Positions 1-7,000 of a stretch of DNA of 11,024 nt are shown here, in pieces (the first letter of the stretch is position 1; each line of letters begins with the position of its first letter). Under the pieces are notes generated by a model, which was given only the letters and a program-made list of their open reading frames with translations, was not told the origin of the DNA and did not search any database. Location of the stretch: positions 1-11,024 of the forward strand of contig JAITTM010000078.1 in NCBI GenBank assembly GCA_031286975.1. Direction: 5' to 3'. A program made the translations under genes and the position numbers. Source of the stretch: Coriobacteriales bacterium. Lineage in GTDB: Bacteria; Actinomycetota; Coriobacteriia; Coriobacteriales; UBA8131.

Positions 1-1
1 C

Positions 2-298
2 GACATCCAGCACCCGCCCAGCACCAACCTCATCATCGACCCCTTTGACGAGTTCCGCCGCAAGGAGCTCAACGACGCGACTCACACAACCCTGCTCAAA
101 CCCCTCGCCCGAGGCGGCACTGTAGTCTGGGAGAAAGTCGGGGCGCTCGCCGCTCGTAGCAACACCCAGGCGAACATCGCGCAGCTGCATGCCTCGAACA
201 AGCGCTTTCTCAACCCTCACAGCTACCCCGTCGGCCTTGAACCATCCCTCCACGAGCAACGCGACATCCTGCTCAAAGCTGCCCGCGGCATCGCGTAG
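2..298 (+). CDS. pncB: Nicotinate phosphoribosyltransferase, C-terminal fragment (5' end outside window)
   Basis: Reading frame 2 is open from the first bases to a TAG at 296-298 and gives the last 98 residues of a protein. The tail carries the motif KRFLNPHSYPVGLEPSLHE, which matches the conserved C-terminal segment (NPHxYPVGLE, then a helix ending in ARG) of nicotinate phosphoribosyltransferases of the PncB/NAPRTase family. The preceding segment with IIDPFDEFRRK and LLKPLARGG also fits that family's C-terminal region. The enzyme is cytosolic and makes nicotinate mononucleotide from nicotinate and PRPP with ATP hydrolysis, in the Preiss-Handler NAD salvage route. The catalytic barrel lies upstream of the window, so activity cannot be judged. 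It converges on the minus-strand gene 21 bases away and is most likely unrelated to the rest of the cluster. Confidence 0.85.
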   Translation, partial: DIQHPPSTNLIIDPFDEFRRKELNDATHTTLLKPLARGGTVVWEKVGALAARSNTQANIAQLHASNKRFLNPHSYPVGLEPSLHEQRDILLKAARGIA

Positions 299-304
299 GA
301 GCCG

Positions 305-339
305 TTACCTGGCAACCAGTCAGTTTCTCAGGCAGGTAA
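305..339. repeat. Short inverted repeat between two convergent genes
   Basis: TTACCTG at 305-311 and CAGGTAA at 333-339 are perfect 7-bp complements separated by 21 bases. The repeat straddles the 21-base gap between the convergent pncB and ATPase genes and the last codons of the ATPase gene. The position suits a shared transcription end, but the loop is long and no T-run follows on either strand, so it is only a weak terminator candidate. Confidence 0.2.
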
Positions 340-1594
340 TCGGAACAACGAATACTCCGTCGTCGCGCTGATAGGCCAAACCTCCGCCTGTGATGATGAG
401 CAAGAAGGAGGGGGTTCGCGCTCCTGCTGAGCGCATCTTGGCTTGGAACTTTGTGAGCGATGCCGCTGCTAGGTTCTCATGCCCTGCGTTCAACTTAATC
501 TCAACTGCACCAAAATCGCCATTTCTGCGCTCGATTATCGCGTCAACCTCAAGCCCGCTTTCATCATGGTAGTGATGGAGGGTAGCATCGAATAGTGAGC
601 AATAGACCAAGAGATCTCGAACACAGAGTCCCTCAAAAACCTGCCCAAAGGTGGGCATATCAACCAGAAGTCTCTCTGCTGAGGCTCCAAGAGCCGCCAC
701 TGTAAGGGAGGGATCAACGAGATATCGCTTGGGGCTCGTACGCGACCGCCTTTTGGATCGTATGTCGGGTGCCCATCCAGGGAGCTCCTCGAGAATGAAG
801 ATCCTCTTCAGTGATTCAAGATATGATGCGAGGGTGGGGGCTGACAGCATTCCTTCTCTTTGCGACACATCCTGTTTGAGCGAGGTATTGCTCACCATAG
901 TGGCGTTGTTTCTTGCAAGAGCGCGTAGCAAGGCAGCTACCTTTTTTGGGTCACGCGCAATACCATCGGGGCTCGAGATATCGCTTGTATAGATTGCTTC
1001 AAGATAGTGCGTCGGCATTCTGGCAGCCCTATTATCGGGGGTATCCTGATTCTCCGGCCAACCGCCTTTAACGCACAGATTCGCCAGCGCCTCCAAGTCA
1101 GACGAACTGGCAGTTGGCTCCAAAGCCTGCTCATCAAACAGAGTGTGCAGCTGAATCGCTCCGCTTGATTCACCACTCTCAAAGAGTGTGAGAGGTCTCA
1201 GATAAATACGGGCTATTCGCCCGGTTCCGCTATGCAATGGTTTTTCTGCTACAGGAGCCGTTGACCCTGTCAGTAGGAAGCGTCCTTTGTGGGGCTGCCT
1301 GTCAATAGAAAAGCGAACAGCATCCCAAAGTCCCGGAGCGACTTGCCACTCGTCTATAAGGCGAGGGGATTCGCCCTGAATGACCTTACTGGGGTTCAAT
1401 TGTGCAAGTTGACGGTTTGCAAAGTTTCCCTCTGGATCCATTGCATAAAAAACGCTTTGAGCATGATTAAGGGCGATCCATGTCTTGCCACAGAATTTTG
1501 GTCCCTCTATCGAGATTGCACCAAACGCTTCAAGTAGCTCATCAATGAGCCCATCCATCAATCTGGCTTTGTAACCCTGTTCAGTAAGTACCAT
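320..1594 (-). CDS. DUF4143-family AAA ATPase with PD-(D/E)XK-like C-terminus
   Basis: The 424-residue protein has the layout of the AAA_14/DUF4143 family. The N-terminal P-loop domain has a Walker A at residues 31-38 (GPKFCGKT), a Walker B with LIDEWQ at 79-84, and a sensor-like LLTGS at 107-111. A helical middle follows, then a C-terminal segment (about 346-390) with SGLEVDAII and AVEIK, so Asp351, Glu365 and Lys367 fit a PD-(D/E)XK nuclease-like fold. Family members are common, cytosolic and mostly uncharacterised; nucleic-acid binding or a defence or addiction role has been suggested, but no substrate is known. The ATG at 1592-1594 is the first in frame and has a weak purine-rich AGAAAG upstream. 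Hand counts of three 60-base lines inside the gene gave 40-48% G+C and one gave 58%, against 65% for a line of the downstream glycosyltransferase, which suggests later acquisition. It is complete, single and flanked by unrelated genes. Confidence 0.85.
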   Translation of the reverse strand: MVLTEQGYKARLMDGLIDELLEAFGAISIEGPKFCGKTWIALNHAQSVFYAMDPEGNFANRQLAQLNPSKVIQGESPRLIDEWQVAPGLWDAVRFSIDRQPHKGRFLLTGSTAPVAEKPLHSGTGRIARIYLRPLTLFESGESSGAIQLHTLFDEQALEPTASSSDLEALANLCVKGGWPENQDTPDNRAARMPTHYLEAIYTSDISSPDGIARDPKKVAALLRALARNNATMVSNTSLKQDVSQREGMLSAPTLASYLESLKRIFILEELPGWAPDIRSKRRSRTSPKRYLVDPSLTVAALGASAERLLVDMPTFGQVFEGLCVRDLLVYCSLFDATLHHYHDESGLEVDAIIERRNGDFGAVEIKLNAGHENLAAASLTKFQAKMRSAGARTPSFLLIITGGGLAYQRDDGVFVVPITCLRN

Positions 1595-1654
1595 TTTCTG
1601 ATTCTTTCTGTCGAGCAGTCTGACAATCGTATTGCAAAACTCAAGATATCAGGC

Positions 1655-1683
1655 AGAATAGCAACAATCTGGGAAATATGCAA
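1655..1683 (-). promoter_or_regulatory. Candidate promoter of the DUF4143 ATPase gene
   Basis: On the minus strand, TTGCAT (1683-1678) is followed after exactly 17 bases by TATTCT (1660-1655). A TG pair one base before the hexamer makes it an extended -10. The predicted start near 1648 would leave a leader of roughly 55 bases before the ATG. The -35 is poor (3 of 6 consensus bases), so the call rests mainly on the extended -10 and on the AT-rich setting. Confidence 0.35.
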
Positions 1684-1728
1684 ATAGACTTTAAGAAATA
1701 CTGAAAATACAGTTTACTAATATCGCCT

Positions 1729-1745
1729 CTCGTGGTCACCGCGAG
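1729..1745. repeat. 17-bp near-perfect dyad in the divergent intergenic region
   Basis: CTCGTGGTCACCGCGAG reads as a palindrome centred on C1737, with one mismatched pair (T1733/G1741, a G-U wobble if transcribed). It is a GC-rich island in an AT-rich stretch between two divergent genes. That placement is typical of a dimeric repressor or activator site. No known regulator motif was recognised. Confidence 0.35.
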
Positions 1746-1784
1746 TGGTTTCCTCAAGCGCTTCTTCAAACGGTTCGATCTTGT

Positions 1785-1810
1785 TTGTCACAGCTAAACC
1801 CCAATGACAA
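1785..1810. repeat. Spaced inverted repeat TTGTCA / TGACAA
   Basis: TTGTCA at 1785-1790 and TGACAA at 1805-1810 are perfect 6-bp inverted half-sites whose centres are 20 bases apart, about two helical turns. They lie some 65 bases upstream of the candidate -10 of the glycosyltransferase gene, where an activator site would be expected. Short repeats of this size arise by chance easily, so this is only a lead. Confidence 0.2.
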
Positions 1811-1860
1811 GTGCCTTTTTCTAGGGATTTTGTAGGGTTCTTGTTAACGTGCCGTGCGCT

Positions 1861-1880
1861 CAGACAGTCTGTGCTATCCT
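1861..1880 (+). promoter_or_regulatory. Candidate extended -10 promoter with adjacent 11-bp palindrome, for the glycosyltransferase cluster
   Basis: TATCCT at 1875-1880 is preceded by TG at 1872-1873, giving an extended -10. A perfect odd palindrome, CAGACAGTCTG, occupies 1861-1871 directly before it and would cover the spacer between -35 and -10. No good -35 hexamer is present at the right distance, which would fit an activator-dependent promoter. Transcription would start near 1887, just ahead of the ribosome site at 1894-1898, and this agrees with translation from 1909. If the gene really starts at 1849, this call is wrong. Confidence 0.3.
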
Positions 1881-1893
1881 TCCTTATACGAGG

Positions 1894-1898
1894 GGAGG
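1894..1898 (+). promoter_or_regulatory. Ribosome binding site that sets the glycosyltransferase start
   Basis: GGAGG at 1894-1898 is the only strong Shine-Dalgarno match near the 5' end of this reading frame. It sits 10 bases before an in-frame TTG at 1909. The earlier GTG at 1849 lacks a comparable site. Confidence 0.55.
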
Positions 1899-1908
1899 CG
1901 ACCTGTCT

Positions 1909-4026
1909 TTGGATTCATTCCTGTACATTCTCGGACTTGTGCTGGTGCTGCTCTTCATTATCGGGAACTTTGATGACCTGATATGGGATCTTGTCACGCT
2001 GGTCAAGCGACTCAAACGGCGCGATCCTTCGCAGCTCGACCTCAGGCAGCTTGATGCCGCGCTGCCCAAATCGCTGGCCATCGCCATACCGGTATGGAAC
2101 GAGGGCGACGTGCTCTTCGAGGCGGTGGACGACATGGTGCAGACCATCCACTATCCCCAATCGATGTACCATATCTTTTTGGGAGTCTATTCCAATGATA
2201 CCAAGAGTGTCAAAGCCGCCCGCGAGTTGGCAACCAGGCATATCAACGTGCATGTGGTGCTTAACGCCGAGCAGGGCCCTACATCCAAGGCTGACAACCT
2301 CAATTCCCTCATCAAGCACATGCGCTCGTATGAGGAGATCCAATGCGCTGCCTTTGGAGGTCTCATCATCCACGACTCAGAAGACATCGTGCATCCCTAT
2401 GAGCTTAAGGTGACCAACTACCTCCTTGATCAGCATCCCGCCCTGCAGTTCCCGGTCTTTCCCTTGCAGGAGATGCCCCGGCCTGGCAATTACTTCAAGA
2501 ACCTTACCGTGGGCACCTATGCAGATGAATTCGCGGAGAAGTGCTACTCCACCATGATCAACCGCTATTACACAGGGGCCTTTGTGCCCTCGGTGGGAGC
2601 GGGGTTTGTCCTGTCTCGCAGCATATTCGGCGCGTTGGACAACCACGACCTGTTCGCACGTGATGATATGTCCAGTGGCTACCAACTCTCGCTCTCGCTG
2701 CTCAAGCAGCGTATCTACGTCTATTATGTGCTTGAGCGCGTGCAGCGGTTGCGCTCCGAAGGCAAGCTCGTCAGCGAGTTCATCGCCACGCGCACGCGTT
2801 TTCCCTCACAGGTGGGCATCGCTATCCGGCAGCGTACGCGGTCGATCTTTGGCACCACCATGCAGAGCTTCGCCTTCCGCGACATCTTCACGCTGGAGCA
2901 GAGCACCTTTGGACAGCGCTACTCGCTTTATCGCGACCAAAAGGCCAAGTGGAACAACGTGCTCATCTTCCTGGGCTATGTGATCCTGCTCACTTTTGTG
3001 CTGGGCATGCTTCTGCCCCTGCCGCCGGTCTTTCCCCTCGGGTCGCTCTCGTGGTTGCTCTGCTTTGTGGTCGCGGTGCTGGTGTTCGAGAAGCAGCTGC
3101 ATCGCGCCGTGGCTCTGGCGAACATCTACGGCTATAAATCCGCCTTTATCGCCTGTTTTCTCCCTCCGATCTTCTCGATTCGTGCCATCTGGGGCAGCGT
3201 CATAAACCTCATTGCCACCCTGCGTGCCTGGGGTTATGGTTTTCAGATGCTGTGGCAGAACACCCGCAAGACTCAGGCCAAGGGGTATTGCAAGGCCGCC
3301 GACTGGGGGCGCAGCGAGCACGAGCTCATCACCGAGCGCGTGCTGCAACGCTTTCACCGTAACTTGGGCGACGTGCTGCTTGAGAAGGGCTCGGTGACGA
3401 GTGAGGAGCTGGGCCTGGCGCTGCGCGAGACGCAAAACAGCAGGCAGACCATCGGCAACTACCTGCTCAAGAACGGTTCCATCACCGAGGAGCAGCTCCT
3501 GTCCGCGCTCGCGCATATCAAGCACGTGCAGTACCTTGAGATATCCGACCCACAAAACTTCATCCAGCCTGATCTGGGCAGGCACTTCAAGCGCGAACAG
3601 CTCGAGGAGTTGCTCGTGGTGCCTCTGCTCAAAACGGATACGGGCTTTGTGTTTGCCTTCAGCGACAGCAGCCCCTACAACGCCCAGAGCATCCTGCGCG
3701 AGCAGCTTGGCATCACCGTCAACGCGGTGCTTGCCACGCAGGATAAGATCGAGACAGCGCTGCGCTATATGTATGATGTGCCGCCCCGGCCAACGCGTTA
3801 TGCCTATATCTTCAAGCAGTACGAGGCGGGCAAGATCAACTACGAGCAGACCATCATCGCGTTCAACTACCTGCAGGCAACCGGATGGACCGAGGAGGAG
3901 GTGCTCAAACACATGGGCCTGGATCTTAACAACCAGCGCGAACACCTCCAGCAGCTTGAGCAGGGGGATTCGCTTTTCGACGAGCTGATAACGGCAACCA
4001 TTGAGACCCTGAGAAACGAGAGTTGA
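1909..4026 (+). CDS. NfrB-like membrane glycosyltransferase (GT2) with C-terminal MshEN / T2SSE-N domain
   Basis: The 705-residue protein starts at a TTG with GGAGG 10 bases before it; an in-frame GTG at 1849 would add 20 unconvincing residues. Order of parts: TM helix about 3-24; GT2 domain about 55-330; a membrane block about 351-442; a MshEN (type II secretion ATPase N-terminal) domain about 484-622; and an unassigned tail rich in Gln and Glu. GT2 motifs are SKADN (126-130), HDSED (155-159), RDD (251-253, candidate base) and QRTRS at 308-312, where processive synthases usually have QxxRW; the Trp is replaced by Ser. The architecture is that of E. coli NfrB, a c-di-GMP-linked exopolysaccharide synthase used by phage N4. 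The likely role is making or exporting a cell-surface glycan at the membrane from a nucleotide sugar; the sugar is unknown. The two MshEN repeats (485-509 and 514-537) keep LG/IG, Gly and AL but lack the usual Arg and Gln, so nucleotide binding is uncertain. It is followed one base later by the kinase gene. Confidence 0.85.
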   Translation: MDSFLYILGLVLVLLFIIGNFDDLIWDLVTLVKRLKRRDPSQLDLRQLDAALPKSLAIAIPVWNEGDVLFEAVDDMVQTIHYPQSMYHIFLGVYSNDTKSVKAARELATRHINVHVVLNAEQGPTSKADNLNSLIKHMRSYEEIQCAAFGGLIIHDSEDIVHPYELKVTNYLLDQHPALQFPVFPLQEMPRPGNYFKNLTVGTYADEFAEKCYSTMINRYYTGAFVPSVGAGFVLSRSIFGALDNHDLFARDDMSSGYQLSLSLLKQRIYVYYVLERVQRLRSEGKLVSEFIATRTRFPSQVGIAIRQRTRSIFGTTMQSFAFRDIFTLEQSTFGQRYSLYRDQKAKWNNVLIFLGYVILLTFVLGMLLPLPPVFPLGSLSWLLCFVVAVLVFEKQLHRAVALANIYGYKSAFIACFLPPIFSIRAIWGSVINLIATLRAWGYGFQMLWQNTRKTQAKGYCKAADWGRSEHELITERVLQRFHRNLGDVLLEKGSVTSEELGLALRETQNSRQTIGNYLLKNGSITEEQLLSALAHIKHVQYLEISDPQNFIQPDLGRHFKREQLEELLVVPLLKTDTGFVFAFSDSSPYNAQSILREQLGITVNAVLATQDKIETALRYMYDVPPRPTRYAYIFKQYEAGKINYEQTIIAFNYLQATGWTEEEVLKHMGLDLNNQREHLQQLEQGDSLFDELITATIETLRNES

Positions 4027-4027
4027 T

Positions 4028-7000
4028 ATGACCAAGGTTGGAAGAACGCTTTACAACATTGTTGACCGCATTGCCACAAAAATCGGTATGAAGTTGCGGG
4101 CACGGTTGGTTACGGTATTCATCGTCATCAAGGTTATCCCACTCGTCATCCTGGCAGCCCTTGCCTGGGTGCAGATCGATGCTTTGGGCAAAGCCCTCAG
4201 CGACCTGGCGGTCGAGGATACCGCCACCGCTCTCAGCGAGAGTGCTGTGGAGCAAATCGAGCGCTTGACAACGGACACCGCCCACGAGGTCGCCGTCTTT
4301 CTTTACGGCCGTGACAGCGACATCAGATACCTTGCCAGCCTTACCCCTAGCGAAGAGAGCTATCGGCGCTACATCGAGAACGAGAAGGGCGACGTTATAG
4401 AGCGCGGTACCTGGAATCTTGCCGAGGATGGTATGTCCTGGAAACGCATCGATCCTCCTGCCCAGGACGAGCCAGCCGATGTCTCAACCAACACCGAGAA
4501 CGAGGACGTGGTCAACGGTACCGGCTTCAACTATCGCCCTGCCGACCCCTTCACCTTCACGCAGATACCGCTCTATGACGAGATAACCTTCATCGGCACG
4601 GATCTGGTGGAGCAGATCAAGGTTGTCGCGTCGGATTCGCCCAAGGTCACCTACCCCCTTGACCCTGCGCTCAAAGACATCAGCGACCGTCGCAACACCT
4701 ATGTGGGGGCAGAGTCCTACGGCGAGCAGATCAAGAACCTCAAACCGGGCGAGATATATGTGTCAGACGTTATCGGCTCTTATGTTCCCTCTCACTTTGT
4801 GGGCATGTACACACCCAAGCAGATGGTCATTGCCGCGATTACCGCCGAGATCACGGCCTTAGGCACACTGGATCAGACCAATGAGGTTGCCCTCTTGACG
4901 GTCGCCCTCAGCTCCGTCAAAGACGGGGTTCCTGCACTGGTGACCTCCGGAGACTCCAACGAGCTCAAGATGCGCTCCGTCGCCGATGGTGCCCTCTCCC
5001 TTATCGACGAGGCGGACATCAACCTGACCTCACCCGAACTTATCGGACGCGTCGAAGCACTCAAGGCAAAGATCGCAGCCCTCGAATTCGACCCGGAGCA
5101 TGAGGCCTATGCCGGTGAGGAGAACCCCAACGGTGTGCGCTTCGAGGGCATCGTGCGCTGGGTGACCCCTGTCACCGACGACGGCAGCACCACCGGCACC
5201 ATCATCGGCTACGTGAGCATTGCGCTCAACCACGACCACATCATGGAGTTCACCGACCACATCACCCCCATGTACGATCGTTATACCGAGCTGCCCGATG
5301 CCTTTGAGGGCAACTATGCCTTTATCTGGGACTACGCGTGTCGCAACATCTGCCATCCGCGCCACCACTCCATCGTGGGCTATGACCCCGAGACCGGTGG
5401 CGAGCAGATTCCCTGGCTTGAGGCGTCCCTCTATCAGGAGCTGCTCTCCCGCGTGGATGGCGAGAACCTCGCTGACCTCAAGGCATCGTGGCCTGCGCTG
5501 ACCAACCCCACGCCCAACCTGCAACTCATCAAGGACGTGCCGCTTTATGACAGCCAGAGTCGCAGCAAGAAGCCTGCCCCAGAGCTCACCGCCGCCGGCC
5601 TGGTGGGTCTGGACGGGCGCTACCTCAACAACGCTCCGCAGTGCACCGGCTGGCTCAACCTCACCAAAGAGGGTGGCTCCGGCTCGTTTTTCATCCTCTG
5701 GAGCGGCTTGTACAAGCTCACCACGGCGGCGGCTATCCCCTATTATACGGGGCAGTATGCTCCCAGCGAGGCCAACGACTACTCACGGCGCGGCTTTGCC
5801 ATGGTGACCATCGGTGCCGGGCTTGACGATTTTCAGCGCCCCGTGGTCGAGACACGCGAGGGGCTCAACGCTCTTACCAACGAGAATCTGCTGGACACCT
5901 CGGTCAAACTCGTCACCGCGACAGCCATCCTTATCCTCCTGGTTATCCTGGTTGCCATCTGGCTGGCCAGCTCGATAGCCTCAAACATTACGGAGCTTAT
6001 CGTCGGTGTCTCGCATTTCAAGGCCGGCGAGCGCCAGTTCCGCTTCAACTCACACAAAAAAGATGAGTTTGGCATCCTGGCGGACTCCTTTGACGATATG
6101 GCGGACAGCATCGTTGCCAGTGTCCAAGCGCCCCTGGCCATCACCGATACCGATCTCAACATCATCTACATGAACTCCGCCGCGCTCAAGGTTTCCAACC
6201 TCACCCTCAAAGAGGCGGTTGGTCTCTCCTACAAGACGCACAGCCTGTACCCCTTTGGCTCCTTGTATGACCCCATCTCTGCCTTGTGGGAGGGGCGCGA
6301 CTCCGAGGTCTACTACAACCAGTCAAACGGGCGCTATTACAAGGGTGTGGCAAGCGATTTTCTCAACAAACAAGGGGAGAAGATCGGGTATCACGTGGTC
6401 ACCACCGATGTCACCGAGATACAGAACGCGCGCGAGAAGGCGGAGCAGGCGAGCTTTGCCAAGACCTCCTTCCTCTCCAACATGAGCCACGAGATGCGCA
6501 CACCCATGAACGCCATCATCGGTATGACCTCCATTGGCAAAGCAGCTTCTGACATCGAGAAGAAGGACTACTGCTTTGAGAAGATCGACGGTGCCTCAAC
6601 CCATCTGCTGGGTGTCATCAACGACATCTTGGACATCTCGAAGATCGAGGCCAACAAGTTCGAGCTCTCGATGGGCGAGTTCAACTTCGAGAAGATGCTG
6701 CAACGCGTTGTCAACGTCATCAATTTCCGCATCGAGGAGAAGCACCAGCTATTCTCAGTCAGCCTGGACAGCACCATTCCCAACACCATCATCGGTGACG
6801 AGCAACGTTTGGCGCAGGTCATCACCAACCTTCTCTCCAATGCCAACAAGTTCACACCCGAGGGTGGCACCATAACCGTCGATACCCGCCTGGTTGACGA
6901 TAACGGCAAGCAGGTGGTCATCGAGGTTCAGGTGCACGACACCGGCATCGGCATCACCGAGGAGCAGCAGGGGCGCATCTTCTTGGAGTTCGAGCAGGCG

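Noticed and set aside
305..339. Intrinsic bidirectional terminator between convergent genes
   Set aside because: The 7-bp stem has a 21-base loop and no T-run on either strand, so it is kept only as a weak repeat.
1700..1908. Possible c-di-GMP riboswitch upstream of the synthase
   Set aside because: I looked for the GEMM-type conserved core and its paired helices and saw neither; only short dyads are present.
2806..4035. Long minus-strand open frame (409 codons) opposite the synthase
   Set aside because: It is the antisense shadow of a GC-rich gene; the plus-strand protein has recognised domains throughout, and the antisense product is low-complexity in Leu, Gln, His and Arg.
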